DNA of 49,223 nt from Hamadaea tsunoensis DSM 44101 (lineage in GTDB: Bacteria > Actinomycetota > Actinomycetes > Mycobacteriales > Micromonosporaceae), in the NCBI RefSeq assembly GCF_000428945.1, contig NZ_AUAX01000044.1, forward strand, positions 1-49,223. The letters are read 5' to 3'. Shown here one piece after another: positions 27,743 to 35,782 of the stretch; position 1 is the stretch's first letter; the number at the start of each line of letters is the position of its first letter. Both the position numbers and the translations under genes were made by a program. Under the pieces are notes generated by a model. That model was not told the origin of the DNA. It did no database searches and saw only the letters and a program-made list of their open reading frames with translations.

Positions 27743-28544
27743 TCAGCAGACCTCTCTCGGGCCACCCCTGCCAGCGGTTGTGGCCGGGACGCAAGCCATT
27801 AGAGGGCCAGCCCGCAGGCGGCAGGTGTTTCCGAGCGACCCCAGCCACAGCCTCGCAGGCCATGGCTGCAGGAATGCGTGTCCGGCGATGATGATCTGCG
27901 CTGTCTTCTCGGTTCGTAACCCGCGCATCGCCCTCAACCGGTGTTTGAGTTGGCTGTGATCAGCCTCGATCGGATTGTTGGCGTACTGCTCGAGGTGACG
28001 CCACGCCGACGGGATCAACTCCTCCAGCACGACGGGGTAGACCGCGGCGGCGTCGGTGACCACCTCAGTGGGGGTCACCTTCAACGTCGACAATGCCCGA
28101 CCGAAGAACCTGCGGGCCGCGTCGGCGTCACGGCGGCTCGAGACCAGCACGTCGATGACCTGCCCGTGCTGGTCGACCGCTCGGTACACGTATTGCCACA
28201 CCCCGTAGACTTTGACGTCCCGTCCCGTCTCGTCCACGAACCACCGGTCACCGGGCGAGTGGCGGGTGAAGCGGGCGGCATCGGCCAGCAGCGGGATGAA
28301 CCGCCGCACTCATCGGTAGACGGTGACGTGGTCCACCTCCACGCCGCGTTCGACCAGCAGTTCCTCGACGTCGCGGTAGGACAGGTCGTATCGCAGGTAC
28401 CAGCGGATCGCGACGACGATCACCTCCGGCGGGAACCGGAATTCAACGAACGCCGACCTCGGCGGCAGCCACGGGCGCGGGCCGATCGATGACTTCACTG
28501 CTCAAGTCTGCCTCCGTCTTGCCAACGCTCAACGCAACGGAGCC
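27743..28544 (-). pseudogene. IS6-family transposase with in-frame stop
   Basis: Two consecutive pieces in one frame make an IS6-type transposase. The first begins at 28498 (FRFPPEVIVVAIRWYLRYDL, then LVERGVEVDHVTVYR). An in-frame TGA follows at about 28310. The second part (DRWFVDETGRDVKVYGVWQYVYRAVD, ADHSQLKHRLRAMRGLRTEK) carries the DDE residues. Beyond HAFLQ near 27850 the family sequence is lost, so the 3' end is shifted or replaced. The upstream edge at 28544 reads GGCTCCGTTGCGTTG on the minus strand, like IS6 terminal repeats; its partner was not found. Confidence 0.85.
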
Positions 28545-28657
28545 GCGCGGACTGGGGTATCGAGGTCGTGATCGGCGACAAGACACTGACCGTCGCCGGC
28601 GGTGAACGCAAGGCAAGGATCGTCGACATTGCCGAGGCCATTCTCGGTGTCGCGTAG
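28545..28657 (+). pseudogene. 3' gene fragment adjoining the IS6 remnant
   Basis: Directly beyond the IS6 edge an open frame reads GIEVVIGDKTLTVAGGERKA and RIVDIAEAILGVA before TAG at 28655. The codon pattern is clearly coding-like, but there is no start. It looks like the last 37 codons of a gene cut by the insertion. The family was not recognised. Confidence 0.4.
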
Positions 28658-28714
28658 CCACGCCGATCGTGCCCCGGCAGATGTAGGCTCCGCCACATTC
28701 CAGAAGATAGTTCA

Positions 28715-28726
28715 CTATAGCGATAG
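28715..28726. promoter_or_regulatory. Putative LacI-type operator before the dehydratase gene
   Basis: CTATAGCGATAG has CTAT/ATAG arms and shares TAGCGATA exactly with the site before the binding-protein gene. It ends eight bases before the GTG start of the dehydratase gene, a position suited to repression. Confidence 0.5.
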
Positions 28727-28734
28727 GTGGAAAT

Positions 28735-30450
28735 GTGGCTGAGCAACGCAGCTCCCAATGGTACGCGGGGACGGACCGCAACGCCTACATCCATCGGGCT
28801 TGGATGCGCCGGGGGCTACCGGCCCACGCCTTCGACGGCCGCCCGCACATCGCGATCGCGAACACCGCCTCGGATCTGACGCCGTGCAACGCGCACCTCA
28901 ACGAAGTCGCTGAGAGTGTCAAGCAGGGCGTCTACGAGGCAGGCGGCATCCCGCTGAACCTTCCGGTCGTCTCCCTCGGCGAGACACTCGTCCGGCCGAC
29001 CGCGATGCTGTGGCGCAACATGGCCGCGATGGCCGCCGAGGAGATGATCCGCGCGAATCCGATCGACGGCGTCGTGCTGCTCGGCGGCTGCGACAAGACG
29101 ATCCCCGCCCTGCTGATGGCCGCCGCCTCGGCGAACCTACCAGCGGTCGTCGTGCCCGGCGGCCCGATGCTGACCGGGACGTTCCGGGGTCAGGCGCTCG
29201 GCTGCGGCACGGACGTGTGGCGTTTGTCGGAGGAAGTACGCGCAGGAACCCTGTCGCCGGAGCAGTTCGCGAAGTCCGAGTCGTCGATGATACGCAGCCG
29301 GGGCCACTGCAACACCATGGGCACGGCGTCGACGATGGGTCTGCTCGCCGGGGCGCTCGGCATGGTGCTCCCGGGAGTCGCCGGTACGCCCGCCGCCGAC
29401 AGCCGTCTCCTCGAAGCCGCGCACGACTCCGGCCGCCTCGCCGTGGAGATGGTGGCCGAAGGGCGTACGCCCAGCGCCATCCTGTCCCGAGGCTCGTTCC
29501 TGAATGCCATCGTCGCGCTCGCCGCCATCGGCGGATCCACCAATGCAGTGGTGCATCTGCTCGCGATCGCCGCGCGGCTGGGCGTCGAGCTGACGCAGGA
29601 CGACTTCGACCGGACGGGTTCGGCCGTGCCGCTGCTCGTCGACCTCCAGCCCGCCGGCCGGTTCCTGATGGAGGATTTCTTCCGGGCCGGTGGCCTGCAT
29701 GCCGTTCTCAACGAGGTGAAGGATCTCCTCGACCCGGCCGCGCTCACGGTGACCGGCCAGCCGCTGGTTTCCTATCTCGACGATGCCGAGATCTGGGACC
29801 GGGAGGTGATCCGGATACGTGCCGAGCCGTTGCAAGGCCAGGCCGGCATCGCCGTGCTCTACGGCAACCTCGCCCCTTCCGGCGCGGTCATCAAGCCCGC
29901 GGCCGCATCGGCGAACCTGCTACAGCACCGGGGAAAGGCGATGGTATTCGACTCCATTGAGGACATGCATGCCCGCATCGATGATCCAGCTCTCGATGTC
30001 GACGCCGATTCGGTGCTGATCCTGCGCGGCTGCGGCCCGAAGGGCTACCCCGGCATGCCCGAGGTCGCCAACCTGCCGTTGCCGACGAAACTGCTGCAGC
30101 AGGGCGTACGCGATATGGTGCGCATCTGCGACGGGCGGATGAGCGGCACCGCCTATGGGACGGTCGTGTTGCACGTGTCACCCGAGGCGGCGGCGGGCGG
30201 CCCCTTGGCGTTGGTACGCACCGGCGACGTGATCGTCCTCGACGTGCCCGGGCGGCGGATCGACATCGACATCTCCGCCGAGGAGCTGGCTTCCCGCGTC
30301 CCGGATCCGGCGACTGTCAGCGCGTACGCGGCGCCGACGCGCGGCTGGGAACTCCTCTACGTTCGCACCGTCGGGCAGGCCCACACCGGCGCGGACCTCG
30401 ACTTTCTCGTCGGTGCCAGCGGCCCGGACGTCTCCCGCGAATCCCACTGA
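28735..30450 (+). CDS. IlvD/Edd family sugar-acid dehydratase, likely L-arabinonate or D-xylonate type
   Basis: A 571-residue iron-sulfur dehydratase. Cys51 (SDLTPCNAHLNE), Cys119 (LLGGCDKTIPALLMA) and Cys192 (RGHCNTMGTASTM) are the [2Fe-2S] ligands. Their spacing of 68 and 73 residues equals, from memory, that of Rhizobium L-arabinonate dehydratase (59, 127, 200). The enzyme would convert a pentonate to the 2-keto-3-deoxy acid. This favours a sugar acid over the branched-chain IlvD reaction, and the operator-like site upstream ties it to the arabinoxylan locus. GTG start 28735 overlaps AGGTGGAA. No pentose dehydrogenase or lactonase is in the window, so the oxidative pathway is incomplete here. 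Confidence 0.85.
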   Translation: MAEQRSSQWYAGTDRNAYIHRAWMRRGLPAHAFDGRPHIAIANTASDLTPCNAHLNEVAESVKQGVYEAGGIPLNLPVVSLGETLVRPTAMLWRNMAAMAAEEMIRANPIDGVVLLGGCDKTIPALLMAAASANLPAVVVPGGPMLTGTFRGQALGCGTDVWRLSEEVRAGTLSPEQFAKSESSMIRSRGHCNTMGTASTMGLLAGALGMVLPGVAGTPAADSRLLEAAHDSGRLAVEMVAEGRTPSAILSRGSFLNAIVALAAIGGSTNAVVHLLAIAARLGVELTQDDFDRTGSAVPLLVDLQPAGRFLMEDFFRAGGLHAVLNEVKDLLDPAALTVTGQPLVSYLDDAEIWDREVIRIRAEPLQGQAGIAVLYGNLAPSGAVIKPAAASANLLQHRGKAMVFDSIEDMHARIDDPALDVDADSVLILRGCGPKGYPGMPEVANLPLPTKLLQQGVRDMVRICDGRMSGTAYGTVVLHVSPEAAAGGPLALVRTGDVIVLDVPGRRIDIDISAEELASRVPDPATVSAYAAPTRGWELLYVRTVGQAHTGADLDFLVGASGPDVSRESH

Positions 30451-30470
30451 TGTACACCTGAGCGTGAGGG

Positions 30471-31070
30471 CTACCAGATGTAGGGGATAAGCCGAGCGCG
30501 GCTAGCGGCGAACTCCCTGTAGCGGTCGCCGAATGCAGCGCTCAAGGCGCGTTCCTCGACCCGAATACGATAGATCAGGCCGATCAGTATCAAGCCCACC
30601 GCACCTACGGCGCTGACCCAATTCCCCAGCATCAAGCCGAATCCCGCGAACGCGAGCAGGAGACCGGTGTAGCTCGGGTGGCGCAGAACCCGGTATGGGC
30701 CACGGTCGACGATGGGCTGGTCGTTGCTGGTCTCCAACACCACGGTGAAGTACTTGCCCAGGCTCACAAACGACCACCAGCGCAGCAGCAGGCCGAACCA
30801 TGCGATCGCCGCTCCCAGGGCGAAGACCCACACACCCCCGCCGATGACGGCGGCCGGTGCCAAAGCCCGGCCGATGGGCAACAGCAGGATCCCGCCGACG
30901 AACACCGCCCTGAACACTGCCTCCGCACGTAGGTTGACGCGTTCCGCACCGCGGCGACCGCGGAGGGCCTGCAGCAGCGCCCGGAGGAGTTCACCCGCCG
31001 ATAAGGCGCCAACGCTGACGAAAAGAACGGTACGCGCCACGGTCGACAGCTGTACGTACGGTACCGACAC
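30471..31070 (-). CDS. Isoprenylcysteine carboxyl methyltransferase-like membrane protein
   Basis: About 199 residues with four to five hydrophobic segments and the ICMT/PEMT C-terminal signature: GKYFTVVLETSNDQPIVDRG, PYRVLRHPSYTGLLL, then a conserved VEERALSAAFGDRYREFAA helix. Bacterial members are integral membrane S-adenosylmethionine methyltransferases, mostly of unknown substrate. The frame is open for 70 codons before this point, but family-like sequence starts only near the chosen GTG (VSVPYVQLSTVAR). No ribosome site supports a particular start. It converges with the dehydratase gene, 20 bases apart. Confidence 0.82.
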   Translation of the reverse strand: MSVPYVQLSTVARTVLFVSVGALSAGELLRALLQALRGRRGAERVNLRAEAVFRAVFVGGILLLPIGRALAPAAVIGGGVWVFALGAAIAWFGLLLRWWSFVSLGKYFTVVLETSNDQPIVDRGPYRVLRHPSYTGLLLAFAGFGLMLGNWVSAVGAVGLILIGLIYRIRVEERALSAAFGDRYREFAASRARLIPYIW

Positions 31071-31198
31071 ACCGCGATTGTCACACGAAGCGTGCTGTAG
31101 CCGACAGCAACGACGGCCGCAAGTCCCTTGATCAACGCGCGGTTCGCGGCAGATCCGCGCATGTGTCCCTCGAGCCGCGGTGACGGGATGGTTCGTTG

Positions 31199-31612
31199 TC
31201 AGTCCCAGTAGTTGAACCGCGCCTCGCCCAGTGAATCGGGGCACCAGTACTGCATGTCTTCTTGCCGGATGCTGGACCACTCGGCGGTGTCGACCGGGCC
31301 GGCCAGCTCGGTCAGCGTGAGCAGTCTGAAGCCTTCGGCTTCAGTCAATGCGGCGGCCAAGCCTGGAACTTCGAGGAACGTGAGTGGTCCTGCAACTCGG
31401 GCCGGCGCGAACGCGAGGTCTCGGGGTGCAGCGATCGCAAGGAGTGCCGTATCGCGGACCCAGACGACCGCGACGGCCCGGCCTTCGTAGCCGATGATGC
31501 CCTGGTGGAAGCTGGGCGAAGGCCCATCAGCAATGCGGAACTCGGTCACCTCGCCACCGGTCCGGCGTGCTGCCTCGTGGCAGATGCGCCGAAACAATCC
31601 AAGGCCTGGCAT
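31199..31612 (-). CDS. Hypothetical protein (137 residues)
   Basis: I do not recognise a named family. The protein is soluble, without signal peptide or membrane segment. It alternates strand-like stretches (RAVAVVWVRDTALLAIAAP, GPLTFLEVPGLAAAL) with short helices and ends in a distinctive EARFNYWD. The coding character is good: third-position GC is high and the frame is clean. It lies upstream of the methyltransferase-like gene on the same strand, about 130 bases apart, so the two could be co-transcribed. Start ATG 31612 has no clear ribosome site. Confidence 0.6.
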   Translation of the reverse strand: MPGLGLFRRICHEAARRTGGEVTEFRIADGPSPSFHQGIIGYEGRAVAVVWVRDTALLAIAAPRDLAFAPARVAGPLTFLEVPGLAAALTEAEGFRLLTLTELAGPVDTAEWSSIRQEDMQYWCPDSLGEARFNYWD

Positions 31613-31947
31613 ACGCCGACCGTACTGCCTGGCGTTGGTTCCGCTGTCTGGAGGCCGGCGGGAACGCCGGACGGCTGACGGTCAGGCTCCGCAGCCGGGT
31701 TCTGTTCGCGCCGGAGAGGCGCGTTGCTCGATGACCAGCTTGCATCGACAACAAGATGATCACTGAGAGCCGCAGCTCATCTCAACAGGACAGTCCTCAC
31801 GGGAACGGTCACAGCAAGTCCAGAACACCGACCCCCGCGAAGTTCGTACGCCGTCATACGGAGAAGCCTCCAGCGAGAAACAGCGTCCAGAGTTTGCCCG
31901 GACGCTGTTTCCGCCTACCTACCGACAAGCCGCATTACCTGTCGGCT

Positions 31948-32847
31948 CTATACAGTCGAACTCACGACCTGGTAACCGGCGATCGGGTTGGCGCATACGG
32001 CGTACAGGCTGATGGTGTGGGAGACGCTGGCGCTGTTGCGTAGGGCGGTCATCCACAAGGACTGACTGTCGGCCACGCCGGGCGCAGACTCTTGGATGCG
32101 GGTCTTGAAGTCGGCACTGCCCGAGCCGACGACTGCCGCGCCGCCGCTGAGCACCACCGAGCCCACCGGGCACCGCGCGGTGTCGCGGACGAACCCGCCG
32201 GCGGCCAGGGTGAGATCCTTGTGAATGATCTGATAGCCGGCCGGGGTGTTGGCGCAGACCGCGAACAGCCTGATCAGATGGGAGACCGTGTCGTTGTTGC
32301 GCAGGGCGGTCAGCCACAGAGACTGGCTGCCTGTGGTGCCCGGCGAGGACTCCTGGACGATGCGATCGCCGGAAGCCGGTTGGTTGTAGCTGTAGGAAGT
32401 GTCGTTGGCACCCCCGCCGAGCGCCGCCGTTCCCACTGGGCACGTCGCGATGTCACGCAGGAACCCACCCGCGACCACGGTGACGTCTTTCGAGACGACC
32501 TGGTATCCGGCGACGCTGTCGACACAGACGCCGAATAGGCCGATCTGGTGGGAGGTACCGTCAGTGTTGCGGATGGTGGTCGCCCACAGGCCGGCCACCG
32601 TGTTCGTGGTGTGGTCGAAGTGCGCGCTCACCTCGGATCCCTCGATACGGGTGTTGAAGTCGCCGCTGCCCTCACCGATCACCGAGGCACCGCCGCCGGT
32701 CACCCGCTGGCCCGCCGAGCACCAGCGCCCGCCGTTGATGATCCCGCCCGAGGTGACCGCCTGGGCCGGGGCCGCGGGTAGGAGCGCGACGACAGCAACC
32801 CCACTCGCGAGTGCGAGCGCGATCCGGCTGGCCCTGCGGGGTGACAT
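31948..32847 (-). CDS. Secreted protein of three tandem repeats
   Basis: A 299-residue exported protein of no named family. The start at 32847 gives a clean signal peptide (MSPRRASRIALALASGVAVV, cleavage after APAQA). The mature part is three copies of an 85-95 residue unit. Each unit has a CPVG- or CSAG-type start with GGGA/GGAA, a D-F-N/K-T-R-I or DRI strand, SLWxTALRN, SHxIxLFAVCAN and AGYQVV. Two conserved cysteines per unit suggest a disulfide-stabilised beta repeat, possibly a trefoil-like or three-bladed fold. It could bind a surface ligand; no catalytic motif is seen. A GTG at 32886 is an alternative start. Confidence 0.75.
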   Translation of the reverse strand: MSPRRASRIALALASGVAVVALLPAAPAQAVTSGGIINGGRWCSAGQRVTGGGASVIGEGSGDFNTRIEGSEVSAHFDHTTNTVAGLWATTIRNTDGTSHQIGLFGVCVDSVAGYQVVSKDVTVVAGGFLRDIATCPVGTAALGGGANDTSYSYNQPASGDRIVQESSPGTTGSQSLWLTALRNNDTVSHLIRLFAVCANTPAGYQIIHKDLTLAAGGFVRDTARCPVGSVVLSGGAAVVGSGSADFKTRIQESAPGVADSQSLWMTALRNSASVSHTISLYAVCANPIAGYQVVSSTV

Positions 32848-32889
32848 TCTGCGTTCGTGGACCGAGTAGCTCTTTTCCGCTGACACGGG

Positions 32890-33500
32890 GCTCTCTCTCT
32901 GTTGGTAGCCGGCACGGCCGGTCGGTCGCCGACCGTGCCGCAGCGCAAAACCTAGTTGCTGGAGTCGCCCGGATTCACGGGAAAGTCAACCTTCGGTCAC
33001 ACCGATCCAGATCCAATCAGGAACAATGCCAACCCGGGCAGTCGCAACATGTTCAGCCACCAGGAGAATCTGGTCCAACCGCAGAGCCCACGCACGACCG
33101 ATCAGTCAGCCCACGAGCAAGATCAACTTGCGCTGATGTGGCATTGGGTCATGACCCGGCAACGCTCATGCGCTGCTACACCCGGGTCAACGCTGTCGCA
33201 GCTGCCAGGCTGCCGACCACGCCGCAGCGCTGGTCACAGGCCAGCTGCCGTACACGGGCGGGACTGGGCCGTCGACGCCGACCATTCTGCAGCAGAAGCG
33301 GTGGCCGCGAAGCCGCTCCAGTAGCCCGGTCGGATGAAGTCCTGTTTGGGACGACTTTGGAGTGGAGATGCGTTCGGGCATGCGGTTAAGCTGGGCGAAC
33401 GCGACGTAGAAATGGTGCAATCACAGACCCCTTGACTGGGGCAGTTTAATACGTCCAGTGACCTCGGCAAGCGTTGCCTAGTACACCGCTGACCCTTGCA
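32890..33500. other. Gene-poor stretch with recombinase debris
   Basis: About 600 bases upstream of the three-repeat protein. Apart from the plus-strand recombinase tail at 33112-33210, nothing protein-like is seen. Confidence 0.4.
33112..33210 (+). pseudogene. Tyrosine recombinase C-terminal fragment (plus strand)
   Basis: One frame reads DVALGHDPATLMRCYTRVNA. This matches the LGH-to-tyrosine block at the C-terminus of phage-type integrases (usual form LGHxxxxTTxxYxHV), with the catalytic Tyr kept. No further integrase sequence is found on either side. Confidence 0.55.
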
Positions 33501-33502
33501 TC

Positions 33503-33548
33503 AACTGGGGGTCAAGGGGTCGTCGGTTCAAATCCGGCCAGCCCGACC
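33503..33548 (+). tRNA. 3' half of tRNA-Pro(GGG), remnant attachment site
   Basis: ACTGGGGGTCAAGG (anticodon loop and 3' stem), GTCGG-TTCAAAT-CCGGC (T arm) and CAGCCCGACC (acceptor 3' strand) match the 3' half of an actinobacterial tRNA-Pro with anticodon GGG. The 5' half (CGGGCTG acceptor and D arm) is missing. A second short anticodon-arm copy, CTTGACTGGGG, lies at 33431-33441. This is not a working tRNA; it has the form of an integration-site duplicate left by a mobile element. Confidence 0.7.
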
Positions 33549-33553
33549 CGATA

Positions 33554-33599
33554 AATCAAGGCCGGTGATACCCATTTGGGCAGGTCATCGGCCTTGATT
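33554..33599. terminator. Long hairpin after the tRNA fragment
   Basis: Arms 33554-33568 and 33585-33599 (AATCAAGGCCGGTGA and its near-perfect complement, 14 of 15 positions) enclose a 16-base loop that itself can form CCC/GGG. T-rich sequence follows on the plus side (TTGTCTTC). It fits a terminator serving the tRNA-Pro site and the convergent integrase remnant. Confidence 0.6.
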
Positions 33600-33800
33600 G
33601 TCTTCTACTGCGGCGCCGATTCGTGATCGAGTGTGGGCCAGATGTGGGCCTCGGCCGGTTGATTTGAGGGCTCAGGGCGGTGGAGGCGGCCTCGATCGCT
33701 CGGCGATCGGGCTGGAGGTATCGCTGCGCCGTCGTGAGCGAGCCGTGCCCCGCGATCTTTTCGAGTTCGGGGCTGGACGGCTGGCGGATCCGGCGAGCGA
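33556..33800 (-). pseudogene. Tyrosine integrase C-terminal fragment (minus strand)
   Basis: The frame reads LEKIAGHGSLTTAQRYLQPD and then RRAIEAASTALSPQ. This is the C-terminal block of tyrosine integrases of actinomycete integrative elements, with the nucleophile Tyr in QRYLQP. Sequence upstream of about 33800 is not integrase-like, so the catalytic domain is lost. Its position beside the tRNA-Pro fragment is the usual int-att arrangement. Confidence 0.7.
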
Positions 33801-33912
33801 CCCAGACCGCCGCGGCAGGTCTGGCCGGCGCCGCAACGCCGCAGTGGCAGGCGTTCGCGCAACGCGACGCCGAGCTGGCCGCGACGTTGGGCGCGGACTG
33901 ACCGAACCACAC

Positions 33913-35205
33913 CTATACGGGGTTGGTGGGTGGTGGCGGCGGCTGGGTCTCGCGGCCGTGCTTGGATGACTTCGACCGGGCATCCATCGACGAATACTTG
34001 GCTGCTCGCGAGAGCATGCCCTGCTGGACTTGATCGGCCACGTACGCCAGTGCGGCGGCCTCGTCGGCCAGCTCGGCCCGCATCGCCTCCGGGGCCGAGG
34101 CGAGGATGCGGTTGATGGTGCTCTGCGACAGGGCGATCTCACCGAGGGCGGCCTGGGCGTCACCTGCACTCAGGTGGTGGGAGGCGCGGCGCTTCGACTG
34201 TTGCACCTGCAGGTAGACCAGCTCGGTCCGGACCGTTGGATCGGGAACCCGTCCAGCGGCTTGATCGCCGGGCACGACGTTGACGTGCACCGGCACCGTG
34301 AGCGTGTGCTGGGCCAGTGCGGGCAGCTCGACCCAGGTGAACACGCAGGTCGCCACCTGCGCGAGGCCGAGGGTGGCGATGGCGGGGATGTCGAACACCA
34401 GCACCAGCTTGCGGGTCTCGCCGGAGTAGAAGCTGCCCAGCTCGGCGACCACGGCGTCGCCGTTGGTCGTGGTGGGCAGATCGTTGATCACCTGGACCGC
34501 TCGGACCTGTGGCGACACGTGGATGGCCAAGGATGCCGCTTGCGCGGTCTGGGACAGCAGGCCTTCGAGCTCGCCGGCGATCAGCGCGCCGGCGGTGTCG
34601 GGCTCCTCGGCGAAGTGCTCGTTGCCCGCGCCGCCGTCGGCGATCGCCGACATGATCCGTTCGTCGTACCCGAGTCCGTAGCCGAGCGTAGAGGTCGTGA
34701 TGGTCTTGCCCCGTGCCTTGGCGGCGATACCGCGCAGCGCGTCCGGGTCGGTGACGCCCGCATTGGCGTGGCCGTCGGAGATGAGCAGCACGGTCGCGCC
34801 GGCCGGGCCGGCGACCCGTTCCGCCTCTTGCAGACCCCGCAGGTACCCGGAGGACAGATCGGTGTTGCCGCCGGCCTGCACGTCGGCGATCGCCCGCTTC
34901 ACCGCGTTCTTGTCGGCGAGCGGGCTGGCCGGCACCGCGACGGTCACATGGTTGTCGAAGGTGACCAGCCCGAAGTTGTCGGTCGGGTCCAGCCTGTCGA
35001 TCAAGCCGGCCAACGCGATCTTCGCGCCGTCGAGACGGGCGCCGGCCATGGAACCACTCCGGTCGAGCACCACCTCCAATGTGGAAGGTGGGCGTGGCTC
35101 GACGGACTGCGGTGCGGTGGGCGCGGTCATCTCGACGAGCACCGACAGCTGGTCGTCGGTCTCGACGGCGATCACGTCGACATCAAGGTGAGCGGAGATA
35201 TGCAT
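33913..35205 (-). CDS. VWA-domain (MIDAS) protein
   Basis: A 430-residue protein with a von Willebrand A domain at about residues 40-220. The metal-binding MIDAS motif is intact (Asp48-x-Ser50-x-Ser52 in LDRSGSMAG, with a distal TDLSSG and LISDGHANAG). A beta-rich domain follows (about 240-330) and then a helical tail, ending in a Pro-rich tip (QPPPPPTNPV). There is no signal peptide or membrane span, so it is intracellular, as many actinobacterial VWA proteins are. Start ATG 35205 has GAGGGAG eight bases upstream. It stands alone; no AAA ATPase or tellurium-resistance gene is adjacent. Its role is unknown. Confidence 0.88.
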   Translation of the reverse strand: MHISAHLDVDVIAVETDDQLSVLVEMTAPTAPQSVEPRPPSTLEVVLDRSGSMAGARLDGAKIALAGLIDRLDPTDNFGLVTFDNHVTVAVPASPLADKNAVKRAIADVQAGGNTDLSSGYLRGLQEAERVAGPAGATVLLISDGHANAGVTDPDALRGIAAKARGKTITTSTLGYGLGYDERIMSAIADGGAGNEHFAEEPDTAGALIAGELEGLLSQTAQAASLAIHVSPQVRAVQVINDLPTTTNGDAVVAELGSFYSGETRKLVLVFDIPAIATLGLAQVATCVFTWVELPALAQHTLTVPVHVNVVPGDQAAGRVPDPTVRTELVYLQVQQSKRRASHHLSAGDAQAALGEIALSQSTINRILASAPEAMRAELADEAAALAYVADQVQQGMLSRAAKYSSMDARSKSSKHGRETQPPPPPTNPV

Positions 35206-35277
35206 GGCGCGACTCCCTCGTACGGTGGCACGTCGATAGAAGCACACGCGGTCGATTCCGGCCCGGCTGCCGTGGAT

Positions 35278-35350
35278 CTACCGAGCGACAGCAGTGGTTG
35301 CAGCGCCTCCCATTGCGCGTCGGTCAGTTCGTGCCGCCTCGCCGCCGGCC
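35278..35350 (-). pseudogene. IS5-type transposase N-terminal fragment
   Basis: The frame reads ELTDAQWEALQPLLSLGR and then stops. LTDAQWExLxPLLP is the standard N-terminal motif of IS5-group transposases. Only about 25 codons remain. Confidence 0.65.
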
Positions 35351-35782
35351 CGCCGTTGGATCGACTCCATTGTTGAACGGGATAGGCGCCTACAGTCTCT
35401 CTTTACCGTGCTGCCGGCAGCCGCGACAGCGCTCGGAGTCGTCTATCGTCGCTCATCCTGTCGCCGGGTGCCCGGATACGGGCTGGTGGACGAGCTTCCT
35501 CCAGGCCTCCACGAGATGTGGTCGCGCATACGCCCATCCGGTGAGAACTAACCGCCGAATGATCAGACCCGGCTGCGTCAATCACGCCTTGGCACAGGCG
35601 CTGGCCCTGGCCGCCGGGCTGGCGGTCGTTCGACCTGCGGCAGGTACAGCTGCGGCGCCACGGCATCGCGCTGCACCGGTAGGCCGACATCCGTGTCCGG
35701 TTCCCGATGGTCTGGCCAGGTTCGACCGGGCTTGAGTGAGCACGGGGCAGTGGGTGATGCGCGGACCCGTTAGCATCGCGCG
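35351..35782. other. Intergenic stretch without recognised gene
   Basis: About 430 bases between the IS5 fragment and the hypothetical gene at 35783. A short frame near 35625-35685 (FDLRQVQLRRHGIALHR before a stop) looks coding-like but has no start and no recognised family. Confidence 0.35.

Noticed and set aside
33470-33548. Possible complete tRNA gene
   Set aside because: The 5' acceptor strand and D arm that should pair with the 3' half are absent, so only a tRNA fragment is called.
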